From JACROF01 sp964598995 (GTDB lineage Bacteria > Patescibacteriota > Microgenomatia > Levybacterales > UBA12049), in assembly GCA_964598995.1 (NCBI GenBank), contig CAZRDR010000075.1, positions 1 to 16,313 of the forward strand: a stretch of DNA of 16,313 nucleotides, given 5' to 3'. A program made the position numbers and the translations under genes. The notes under the pieces were generated by a model, which was given only the letters and a program-made list of their open reading frames with translations, did not search any database and had not been told where the DNA came from. Position 1 is the stretch's first letter. The number at the start of each line of letters is the position of its first letter. Shown here in pieces: positions 1-6,889 of the stretch.

Positions 1-1033
1 CCGGTCAATACTTCTCCACTCCCCTTTTGTTTCAAGTCCGATGGACACCGTTACCGAATCTGGGCTCGCAATAGCCTTAGCAGAACTCGGCGGTATTGGC
101 ATAATTCATCGAAATTTGACTGTCCCCGATCAAGCTGATGAGGTGGCTAAAGTAAAAGCTAAAGGCCTCCTTGTGGGTGCAGCAGTGGGCGCAAGTACAG
201 GCTTTGAAGAGCGAGTTGAGGCACTCGTGAAAGCTGGAGTCGATGTCGTCGTCATCGATAGTGCGCATGGATTTGCTGATAATGTGATCGCGACACTGAA
301 ATATATAAAAGAGCACTTCCCGTCTCTTCAGGTTATCGCTGGCAGTATCGCAACGTATGATGGCGCCAAAGCACTCATCGAGGCTGGAGCTGACGCATTA
401 CGTGTTGGTATGGGACCAGGCGCGATCTGTACCACACGTGTTATCTCAGGTATGGGTGTACCACAGATCACGGCCCTGCAAGAGACAGTCCGGGCTGCTA
501 AGCCACATGGTGTGCCAGTCATCGCAGATGGCGGCATTAAGTACTCTGGCGATATGGTCAAAGCTTTAGCCATAGGCTCAAGCACTGTTATGATGGGTTC
601 ATTTTTCGCTTCAGCTCTTGAGTCACCTGGAAAAGTTCATACCTTAACTCGTGCACAAGTTCCGCATCGTTTCCAGAGTATTTTGACTGATAAAGACGAG
701 TATAAATTTAAAGAATATCGTGGTATGGGCTCAATTGGCGCCATGCAGCAAGGAGCGAAAATTAAGTCTGAGGACGAGTTCCACGGCAAAAGTTATTATA
801 AAGACCGTGTACTGGTGGCTGAAGGCGTAGAAGGACTCGTTCCGGTTAAAGGAACAGTTAAAGAACTCGTTGACCAATCGTTAGGTGGGATTAAATCTGG
901 TATGTACTATGTTGGTGCGAAGACAATTGGTGAATTATGGGAGAAAGCACGCTTTATCCAGATTACGCACGCATCACTTACTGAGTCTCATCCCCATGAT
1001 ATCCTCATTACCAACGCTGGGGAAAACTACTAA
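1..1033 (+). CDS. guaB: IMP dehydrogenase lacking CBS domains (5' partial)
   Basis: Oxidises IMP to XMP with NAD+, the first committed step to GMP. The frame is open from base 2 and already reads like the IMPDH N-terminal barrel before the Met at 41 (SPFVSSPMDTVTES), so about 60 residues lie outside the window and the Met is internal. Visible landmarks are GGIGIIHRN, the catalytic-Cys loop GPGAICTTR (Cys codon 428-430), the phosphate-site ADGGIKYSGD and the flap start YRGMGSIGAM. Between DQADEVAKVK and LLVGAAVGAS (about base 160) the roughly 120-residue CBS pair of typical IMPDH is missing, so the barrel is continuous. The usual flap Arg-Tyr dyad is not obvious; KSYYKDR lies in that area. GMP reductase is the alternative, but the SGMGVPQ segment and the C-terminal part favour IMPDH. 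Its TAA overlaps the stop of the convergent gene by 4 bp. Confidence 0.93.
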   Translation, partial: RSILLHSPFVSSPMDTVTESGLAIALAELGGIGIIHRNLTVPDQADEVAKVKAKGLLVGAAVGASTGFEERVEALVKAGVDVVVIDSAHGFADNVIATLKYIKEHFPSLQVIAGSIATYDGAKALIEAGADALRVGMGPGAICTTRVISGMGVPQITALQETVRAAKPHGVPVIADGGIKYSGDMVKALAIGSSTVMMGSFFASALESPGKVHTLTRAQVPHRFQSILTDKDEYKFKEYRGMGSIGAMQQGAKIKSEDEFHGKSYYKDRVLVAEGVEGLVPVKGTVKELVDQSLGGIKSGMYYVGAKTIGELWEKARFIQITHASLTESHPHDILITNAGENY

Positions 1034-1266
1034 GAATTTGGTGTAATTATCCCAAGGACAATAAGTAAGCCGATCGTAATAAAGAACAGTCCGAGTAGAA
1101 TCGCGGTCGATGAAACAAACTTCGCATCTTTATCTTGATGTTCAGTTTTTCTCCACGGTGCATGCAACCCGAAAGTATTAATTTTTTTAGTCTTAAGCCC
1201 TTTAAGACCTCTCCTTATAAGATCAAATGCAATAATAATAAGGATAACTCCAGCTACTTGAGTCAT
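1030..1266 (-). CDS. small two-helix membrane protein, unknown function
   Basis: A 78-residue protein I do not recognise. It has two hydrophobic segments, about residues 3-16 (VAGVILIIIAF) and 52-74 (STAILLGLFFITIGLLIVL), separated by a basic hydrophilic loop rich in Lys/Arg. This predicts an integral membrane hairpin with a charged linker. It lies 6 nt downstream of the deaminase gene on the same strand, but a TATAAA box (1272-1277) ends 5 nt before its ATG, so it may also be transcribed on its own. Its TAG overlaps the guaB TAA in the sequence CTAA. The continuous frame with clear membrane character, filling the gap between two real genes exactly, supports coding. The role is unknown. Confidence 0.7.
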   Translation of the reverse strand: MTQVAGVILIIIAFDLIRRGLKGLKTKKINTFGLHAPWRKTEHQDKDAKFVSSTAILLGLFFITIGLLIVLGIITPNS

Positions 1267-1271
1267 TTTTA

Positions 1272-1277
1272 TTTATA
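1272..1277 (-). promoter_or_regulatory. possible -10 box of the small membrane protein gene
   Basis: TATAAA on the minus strand ends 5 nt before the ATG at 1266, in an A/T-rich stretch that also holds the deaminase stop codon. The position fits the leaderless pattern of other genes here, but the A/T-rich context makes a chance match likely. Confidence 0.35.
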
Positions 1278-2295
1278 AATATATATCTAAGCCTTCACCT
1301 TTAATAAAGGTACTCTCAAAAGCGGTTCGATTGCATCGCTCTAATTCCTCTTCAGTTAACATCTGCTTATCGAGTAAAAATTGGAATTCTTCACGAAGTT
1401 GGGCTTTCTCGATCATCTCCGGCCAATCAGTATTTATGGTAATTTTTACCTTATTTTCGATAAGCGTTCGCAGGATAAATTTTAATTCATCTTCATTTTC
1501 AACAGCTTCAGTCACGATATTTGAAAGCGGACAGATCTCAAGGACGATATCGCGTCTGACTAATTCTTGCATGAGCTCTTTATCATAAGCGGCATGAATG
1601 CCGTGGCCAATACGGGAAGGCTTAATTGACTCGATACACTCCCACATGTCATTGGCTTCTTTTACTTCTCCACTGTGAGCCGTTACTTTAAGACCAGCTT
1701 GTTTGGCTTTCTCGACAAGACCAGCATAATCTTTATAATGAAAGGACTCAGTAGCAGGTCCGGCAAAATCAATTCCCACCACTCCCCTTCTATGATACTT
1801 AATCGCTTTCTCAACGATAATCTCATTCATCTCGTACGAGAATTCACGTGCAAGAATAAAAATGAGTCCAGCTGAGAGCTTGGGATACTCCAAAAGCGCT
1901 CGTTCCATGCCGCGAAGCATAGCCATGACCATATGATCAAGATCAATCGTCCCACCATGGTTGTGTTTCATTGGGTTATTACGAAGTTCAATAACCGTTG
2001 TATTATTGGCTCGATATGCACCACTCATGATCTCATAGGTAGCGCGTTCAACAGCGAGGGTACCACTAGATAGCGGGTCTAAGATCGAGTGATAGATCTT
2101 ATCGAAGTACTCATTTAAAGGCATTTTATTCTCAGGTGAGAGCCTGACGAAGTTTTTGAACTCATGATAGTCACGCTGCGGGAGTTTAAAGCCCTGGTCA
2201 TGAGCTATCTGCCAATAAATTGCCGGATGAATTGAGGTACCAAGATGCGCATGGAGTTCGGCGAGTGGGAACTGCGGAAAAGATGATTGGGCCAT
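1273..2295 (-). CDS. adenosine/adenine deaminase-like amidohydrolase (divergent subfamily)
   Basis: A 340-residue member of the ADA superfamily, zinc hydrolases that deaminate adenosine (or adenine) to inosine (or hypoxanthine). The metal and catalytic residues are all present: H15 and H17 (ELHAHLG), H207 and E210 (TAHSGE), H231 (RIGHGIH) and D290 (NTDWP). The typical LEICPLSN strand is also there. Two substrate-pocket residues differ from classical ADA: the ribose-contacting Asp of HLDG is Gly19, and the second Asp of the usual TDDP is Trp291. The true substrate is therefore uncertain, and other purine bases or nucleosides are possible. It sits divergently to purA, between guaB and guaA, which fits supply of IMP precursors by salvage. 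Start: ATG 2295, 9 nt after a predicted -10 box. Length is normal for the family. Confidence 0.85.
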   Translation of the reverse strand: MAQSSFPQFPLAELHAHLGTSIHPAIYWQIAHDQGFKLPQRDYHEFKNFVRLSPENKMPLNEYFDKIYHSILDPLSSGTLAVERATYEIMSGAYRANNTTVIELRNNPMKHNHGGTIDLDHMVMAMLRGMERALLEYPKLSAGLIFILAREFSYEMNEIIVEKAIKYHRRGVVGIDFAGPATESFHYKDYAGLVEKAKQAGLKVTAHSGEVKEANDMWECIESIKPSRIGHGIHAAYDKELMQELVRRDIVLEICPLSNIVTEAVENEDELKFILRTLIENKVKITINTDWPEMIEKAQLREEFQFLLDKQMLTEEELERCNRTAFESTFIKGEGLDIYL

Positions 2296-2304
2296 TTAAC
2301 CTTG

Positions 2305-2333
2305 ATTCTACAAGTATAATTTCTTGTTGACAA
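2305..2333 (-). promoter_or_regulatory. deaminase gene promoter
   Basis: On the minus strand TTGTCA (2333-2328), a 17-nt spacer, and TAGAAT (2310-2305). The -10 ends 9 nt before the ATG, predicting a leader of only 2-3 nt. The -35 overlaps the purA -35 on the other strand. Confidence 0.7.
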
Positions 2334-2355
2334 GTCTCACGTATCACTCTAAACT
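2327..2355 (+). promoter_or_regulatory. purA promoter
   Basis: A perfect TTGACA (2327-2332), a 17-nt spacer and TAAACT (2350-2355). The -10 ends 10 nt before the chosen purA ATG, predicting a leader of about 4 nt. Five of the six -35 bases are also used by the divergent promoter. Confidence 0.7.
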
Positions 2356-2365
2356 CATTTGTGGC

Positions 2366-3694
2366 ATGGCAACGCCCAAAACGACTAACTACTGGTCTCA
2401 ATCTCGTACCCTCCATATTACCGATAGCCAATGGGGGGATACCGGCAAAGGTAAATTAGTCGACCTCGCAGCTCAGAACGCAGCAATCGTCGTCAAAACA
2501 AATGGCGGAGCGAATGCAGGGCACACCGTTACCAACGAATTTGGCGAATTCAAACTCCACCTCATCCCCGCTGGCTTTGCAAATCCGAAGACGCTCTGTA
2601 TCGTTGGTACTGGCTGTGTCGTCGATCCATTAGAGTTTCTTAAAGAATACGTTGATATCACTTCCCGTGTCCCCCATCCTGCAAAATTCTTAATTTCTGA
2701 TAAAGCGCATTTAGTAATGCCGTGGCACAAAGTATTAGACGGGTTAAGAGAAGCATCACGTGGTAAGGGTGCGATCGGAACGACAGGGCGCGGTATCGGG
2801 CCGACTTATGCAGATAGAGCGCTTAGACGAGGTTTTCGTGTTGGAGATATCCTTAAGAAAAATTTTCTTACAGAGTTTAAAGCAGAGCTCGCCTCTCAGG
2901 AACGCCTGATCAATTTCTTACGAAAAGAACAGGGGATTGAAGAAGCTTTTACTTTTGAGACAGAGCAAATCCTCAAAGATATGAAAAAAGTTAAGACAGT
3001 CCTCTCCCCTCTTATTGGCAACTCACTTGAGGTAATCCAAAAAGCGTATGCCCAAGGTCAGACCATCATTGGTGAAGCAGGCCAGGGAGCACTGTTAGAT
3101 CTTGATCTCGGCGGCTATCCATACGTAACGTCAAGTCATCCAGGGGTGATAGGCTTTATGATCTCCACAGGCTTTAATCAGACGCAGGTAGATAGAGTCC
3201 TCGGCTCGACGAAAGCGTATCTCACGCGCGTTGGTAATGGGCCTATGCCGACAGAATTACTCGATAAAACAGGCGAGAAGCTGCGCGAAGTTGGTCATGA
3301 GTATGGTGCGACGACCGGTAGGCCGCGAAGGTGTGGTTGGTTTGATGCGGTTGCGACCAAATACGGCGCCCAGGAGACAGGGATTACAGAGCTAGCGCCT
3401 ACCAAATTAGAGGTGCTCGATACCTTTAAAACTCTTAAAGTTTGTGTTGGCTATCAGGTTGAAGGGAAAAAGTATAACAGCGTGATAGATAGTGACCCTT
3501 CGTGGATGGAGAAAGCAACGCCTCTATATAAGACGCTGCCTGGCTGGCAGACAGATACGAGTAAAGTAAGAGCGTTTAAAGATCTTCCTAAGAATGCTAA
3601 AGAGTATATCCACACGCTAGAAAAACTCGTCGGACTTCCAATAAAAGTCATTTCAGTGGGGCCTGAGCGAGATGCGACTTTTTATCACGACTAA
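2366..3694 (+). CDS. purA: adenylosuccinate synthetase
   Basis: A 442-residue enzyme that joins IMP and aspartate using GTP to give adenylosuccinate, the step towards AMP. Motifs in order: QWGDTGKGK (residues 22-30, catalytic Asp25), GGANAGHT (His53, general acid), TTGRGIGPTYAD, the basic segment RALRRGFRVGD, TRVGNGPMPTEL, and TTGRPRRCGW near the C-terminus. Odd features: the normally near-invariant Glu after the catalytic Asp (GDEGKGK) is Thr26, and the VTSS loop continues as HPGVIGF rather than the usual glycine-rich form. I chose the ATG at 2366 over upstream TTG codons because the promoter -10 lies at 2350-2355 and would exclude them. No purB is in view, so the second step to AMP is encoded elsewhere. 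guaA follows after 36 nt, with its own promoter. Confidence 0.95.
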   Translation: MATPKTTNYWSQSRTLHITDSQWGDTGKGKLVDLAAQNAAIVVKTNGGANAGHTVTNEFGEFKLHLIPAGFANPKTLCIVGTGCVVDPLEFLKEYVDITSRVPHPAKFLISDKAHLVMPWHKVLDGLREASRGKGAIGTTGRGIGPTYADRALRRGFRVGDILKKNFLTEFKAELASQERLINFLRKEQGIEEAFTFETEQILKDMKKVKTVLSPLIGNSLEVIQKAYAQGQTIIGEAGQGALLDLDLGGYPYVTSSHPGVIGFMISTGFNQTQVDRVLGSTKAYLTRVGNGPMPTELLDKTGEKLREVGHEYGATTGRPRRCGWFDAVATKYGAQETGITELAPTKLEVLDTFKTLKVCVGYQVEGKKYNSVIDSDPSWMEKATPLYKTLPGWQTDTSKVRAFKDLPKNAKEYIHTLEKLVGLPIKVISVGPERDATFYHD

Positions 3695-3696
3695 GC

Positions 3697-3725
3697 TTTA
3701 CTCAGGTGATCGGTTCAGGTATACT
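3697..3725 (+). promoter_or_regulatory. guaA promoter (leaderless type)
   Basis: TTTACT (3697-3702), a 17-nt spacer and TATACT (3720-3725), with only 5 nt (AAATT) before the guaA ATG at 3731. Transcription should start at or just inside the start codon. No Shine-Dalgarno sequence is present. Confidence 0.7.
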
Positions 3726-3730
3726 AAATT

Positions 3731-5254
3731 ATGATCGTAGTTATCGATTTTGGCTCACAGACGGCCAACCTCATTGAACGCCGCATCCGCGACTTTGGTG
3801 TCACGACGAAATTTTTACCTCCTGAAGAAGGTTTTGAGTTCATAAAGAAAGAAAAACCAACAGCAATTATTTTCTCAGGCGGTCCTTCCTCAGTTTATGA
3901 CGAAGGCGCACCGACGATCGATCCTGAAATTTTCAAACTCGGTACCCCAATTCTTGGCATTTGTTATGGCATGCAGCTGATGATGCTACTGGATAACGGC
4001 AAAGTTATCTCAGGCAAGAAAGAATACGGTCCCTCACGCTTAACTGTCAAAAAGGATCATCCCCTTCTTAAAGGCTTGCCAGAAGAACTCACCGTCTGGA
4101 TGAGTCATGGAGATGAAGTGATTGAGATTCCAGAGCATTTTGAGACTGTTGCCTCGACGACTACCGTTCCCTATTGCGTCGTCGTCGATGATACGGAGAG
4201 ACTGTATGGCATGTTATTTCATCCCGAGGTCGAGCACACAGAGCATGGCGATCAGATCCTCAAAAATTTCGTCGAGATGGTCGGGGCCGAGGTTACTGAA
4301 AAAAAGATAGATATTGAAGAAATCATTGAGGGCATAAGACAAAGAGTAGGTAACTCAATCGTAATAGGCGCTGTATCAGGCGGAGTCGACTCGACAGTTG
4401 CAGCTGCCTTAACAGCTAAAGCTATTGGGCGACAGTTCTTTCCATTTCATGTCGATAATGGCCTGATGCGCATTGGAACTGTCGAGACAGTTAAGCAGAT
4501 TTTCGATCATATCGGGGTTCCTGTCGATATCATTTCTTGTGAAGATGAGATGCTTGAACGGCTGAATGGGATAAGTGATCCTGAGGAAAAGCGAAAGATT
4601 ATCGGTAAATTTTATATCGATATGTTCGAGCGCGAGATGGAAAAGCTCAAGTCACAAGGCTATGATGTTAAATTCCTCCTCCAAGGCACGATCTACTCAG
4701 ATGTCATCGAGAGTAAAGGGACCAAACACGCGAGTAAAATTAAATCCCATCACAATGTAGGCGGACTGCCTGAGGATATGCAGCTAGAGCTCTTGGAGCC
4801 TCTCAGAACGTACTATAAAGACGAAGTACGCAGTATCGGTACTGAGTTAGGGTTGCCTGAGGAGTTCGTCTGGCAGCAGGTCTTCCCAGGACCTGGCTAT
4901 GGCGTACGCATTAGAGGCGAGTTGACCAAAGTGCGACTCGAGCAGGAACGGATCGCGGATAAAATTGTTTTGGAAGAGATTGTTAAAGCCGGGCTATTTC
5001 GTAAGGTTTTCATGTCATTTGCAATTATGTCTGGCGCGGAGTCAACAGCGGTTAAAGGTGATGGGAGATTTTTCGGTGAAGTCGTCGCCGTTCGTGTCGT
5101 TGAGTCACGAGACGTCATGACTTCGAAGTGGGTTCACCTTCCTTATGAAGTGCTGCAGAGTATCTCAAGTCGAATCGTTAATGAAGTAGCTAATATCTCG
5201 CGCGTTGTCTACGATATCACCACCAAGCCTCCAGCCACGATGGAATGGGAGTAA
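3731..5254 (+). CDS. guaA: GMP synthase (glutamine-hydrolysing)
   Basis: A 507-residue enzyme that aminates XMP to GMP using ATP and glutamine. The N-terminal class I glutamine amidotransferase domain (about 1-185) has the nucleophile Cys78 in GICYGMQ and the partners His164 and Glu166 in HPEVEH. The ATP-pyrophosphatase domain follows with the P-loop SGGVDST (216-222). The C-terminal dimerisation domain ends in the family signature PPATMEWE. Length and domain order are typical and all key residues are present. The ATG at 3731 places MIVVIDFGSQ at the very N-terminus, shorter by several residues than many homologues but matching the promoter. It completes the guaB branch encoded at the left edge. 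Its TAA abuts the stop of the convergent HAD gene with zero spacing. Confidence 0.97.
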   Translation: MIVVIDFGSQTANLIERRIRDFGVTTKFLPPEEGFEFIKKEKPTAIIFSGGPSSVYDEGAPTIDPEIFKLGTPILGICYGMQLMMLLDNGKVISGKKEYGPSRLTVKKDHPLLKGLPEELTVWMSHGDEVIEIPEHFETVASTTTVPYCVVVDDTERLYGMLFHPEVEHTEHGDQILKNFVEMVGAEVTEKKIDIEEIIEGIRQRVGNSIVIGAVSGGVDSTVAAALTAKAIGRQFFPFHVDNGLMRIGTVETVKQIFDHIGVPVDIISCEDEMLERLNGISDPEEKRKIIGKFYIDMFEREMEKLKSQGYDVKFLLQGTIYSDVIESKGTKHASKIKSHHNVGGLPEDMQLELLEPLRTYYKDEVRSIGTELGLPEEFVWQQVFPGPGYGVRIRGELTKVRLEQERIADKIVLEEIVKAGLFRKVFMSFAIMSGAESTAVKGDGRFFGEVVAVRVVESRDVMTSKWVHLPYEVLQSISSRIVNEVANISRVVYDITTKPPATMEWE

Positions 5255-6022
5255 TTAAGCAGTGAGAATGTATTTCTTAATAACATCCACAAGGCCGTCT
5301 TCATCAACACTTGGCGCGATATAATCTGCAATTTCTTTCAACTCTGGGGCTGCATTGCCCATGGCTACTTTAAGACCACAAGCCATGAGTAAGGCAAAGT
5401 CGTTATAACTATCGCCAACTCCAATCATCTCGTCACGGGTGATACCTAAATGTTTTTCCAAGTGGTAAATGCCAACTCCCTTGGTGGCATCAACATGATT
5501 GATAAGCACACCAAATTTATCTGGGTCACTATGTTGGGTTTTGTGGTAAACGATATTTGGAATTATTGATAATTTTTTCATAAAATCGTCAATTTTCTTT
5601 GTTGGATATTTTTCCATAGTAAAAAACATGGGTGGAGAAAAATCCTCAGGAACTTCAGGTGGAACAGTATAATATTCGTGGACGAAAGGATCACCCTTAG
5701 CGAAAAACTCCATATCTTCCTGTCTAAAGAGTTCTACAATTTTTTTAGCATCTTCATGTGCGATGAGTTGCTCGTGAATAACTTTTTTTTGAGCGATATC
5801 GACGACTTGGGCTCCGTTATTAACAACGGCGAAACCCGAATGCATCTGTAGTTTCTCAAAAACTTTTTCTAAGAAAATAAACGACCTACCGGTGACCAGG
5901 CAAACGGTGACATGTTTTTGGGCTTGTTGGATAGCTTGGGCGACGTTATCTGTGGGAAGCGCAGAATAATCATAGCGAACCGTAGTCCCATCGACGTCAA
6001 GCATCAGAGCTTTATACTTCAT
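5255..6022 (-). CDS. Cof-type HAD-IIB phosphatase (downstream paralogue)
   Basis: A 255-residue haloacid-dehalogenase superfamily phosphatase of subclass IIB, probably acting on small phosphorylated metabolites. Motif I is DVDGTT (nucleophile and acid Asp near residues 9 and 11), motif II VTGRS, the motif III Lys probably in DKFGVLIN, and motif IV GVGDSYND. A cap domain lies between motifs II and III. It is clearly paralogous to the gene just upstream: both share NNGAQVVDI, CGLKVAMGNA and ADYIAPSV-like segments. Its ATG lies within the last codons of that gene (11-nt overlap). A TATACT box 8 nt upstream, inside the neighbour's coding end, could give a separate short-leader transcript. The substrate cannot be deduced; sugar phosphates, nucleotides or phosphoglycolate are possible. 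Confidence 0.88.
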   Translation of the reverse strand: MKYKALMLDVDGTTVRYDYSALPTDNVAQAIQQAQKHVTVCLVTGRSFIFLEKVFEKLQMHSGFAVVNNGAQVVDIAQKKVIHEQLIAHEDAKKIVELFRQEDMEFFAKGDPFVHEYYTVPPEVPEDFSPPMFFTMEKYPTKKIDDFMKKLSIIPNIVYHKTQHSDPDKFGVLINHVDATKGVGIYHLEKHLGITRDEMIGVGDSYNDFALLMACGLKVAMGNAAPELKEIADYIAPSVDEDGLVDVIKKYILTA

Positions 6023-6776
6023 GAGACAACAGTATATATTTTTCTATGACATGTGCAACCCCATCATCTTCAACTGTTGGCGCGATATAGTCTGCGATTT
6101 GTTTGAGGTCTTCATTAGCATTTCCCATAGCTACTTTAAGACCACAGGCCATGAAGAGAGGGAAGTCGTTATAGCCATCCCCTACCCCGACAATTTCGCG
6201 AGGATTGATATCCAGGATTTTTGCAGCTTCTAAAATGCCGTGTTGTTTGGTGGCTTGGGCGTGAGTAATGAGGAGGCCAAATTTATCACGGTCTTTGTGC
6301 GTCGTCTCCTGAATACTAATAGTTGGTGAATGATGGAGATGGTGAAGTATCTGATCTATTTGTCTCCTGGAGAATTTCTCATGAGTAAAAATGTTGTAGA
6401 CATTGGTTGGTTCATAGCCTTCTTCAAACAAAAAGTCATTAAAGCCTTCATTGAGAAAGAAAGGAATACCTTCGTTGCGCAACAACTCGATGATGAGTGT
6501 AACATCTGTCTCAAGCATTGGCTGGTTGTAATACAGTTTTTTCGTCGTGATATCGACGACTTGCGCGCCGTTATTCACGATAGCGATGCCGTGGTTAATA
6601 CTAAGTGATTTCAGAACAGGCTCAACGAATGCGAACGAGCGGCCTGTTGCCACACAGACTGTGATATGTTCGCGAGCTTTTGAGATTACTTGTTGGACTT
6701 TTTGGGATGGAAGTGCATTTTTATCATAAGGGACGAGTGTTCCGTCCACATCTAACATAATCGCTTTATAACTCAT
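6012..6776 (-). CDS. Cof-type HAD-IIB phosphatase (upstream paralogue)
   Basis: A 254-residue HAD-IIB phosphatase with motif I DVDGTL (nucleophile Asp9), motif II ATGRS, the motif III Lys in DKFGLLIT and motif IV GVGDGYND. A cap domain lies between motifs II and III. It is the upstream member of a tandem pair with the gene at 5255-6022; lengths are almost identical and most motifs match, pointing to local duplication followed by divergence, especially in the cap. The 11-nt overlap suggests co-transcription and coupled translation. A TGgTATAGT box lies 16 nt before the ATG. The opposite side of the 113-bp intergenic space carries the dnaG promoter. Substrate unknown. Confidence 0.88.
   Translation of the reverse strand: MSYKAIMLDVDGTLVPYDKNALPSQKVQQVISKAREHITVCVATGRSFAFVEPVLKSLSINHGIAIVNNGAQVVDITTKKLYYNQPMLETDVTLIIELLRNEGIPFFLNEGFNDFLFEEGYEPTNVYNIFTHEKFSRRQIDQILHHLHHSPTISIQETTHKDRDKFGLLITHAQATKQHGILEAAKILDINPREIVGVGDGYNDFPLFMACGLKVAMGNANEDLKQIADYIAPTVEDDGVAHVIEKYILLSHEV
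6031..6058 (-). promoter_or_regulatory. possible internal promoter of the downstream HAD gene
   Basis: TATACT (6036-6031) ends 8 nt before the ATG at 6022, with a weak TTGCAC 16 nt upstream. It lies inside the 3' coding end of the upstream paralogue. Confidence 0.4.
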
Positions 6777-6792
6777 AAGGCAGTACTTATCT

Positions 6793-6801
6793 ACTATACC
6801 A
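6793..6801 (-). promoter_or_regulatory. extended -10 of the HAD gene pair
   Basis: TGgTATAGT on the minus strand, 16 nt before the ATG at 6776, predicting a leader of about 9 nt. No convincing -35; the extended -10 would compensate. Confidence 0.55.
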
Positions 6802-6866
6802 AAAAAATAAGAAAATTTCTGTAATCTAGATTGAATCTTGTAAGGAGTGATGCTTGAGGCCTGACG

Positions 6867-6875
6867 TGTTACAAT
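6867..6875 (+). promoter_or_regulatory. extended -10 of dnaG
   Basis: TGtTACAAT, 14 nt before the dnaG ATG at 6890, predicting a leader of about 8 nt without a clear Shine-Dalgarno. No good -35 at 17 nt. Confidence 0.55.
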
Positions 6876-6889
6876 AGGGTGAATTTCCT

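Noticed and set aside
1..1033. GMP reductase as identity of the CBS-less enzyme
   Set aside because: The catalytic loop continues RVISGMGVPQ and the flap and C-terminal part are IMPDH-like; context with guaA also fits IMPDH.
2324..2365. TTG start giving 14 extra residues on PurA
   Set aside because: It overlaps the purA promoter; the ATG at 2366 lies just after the predicted transcription start.
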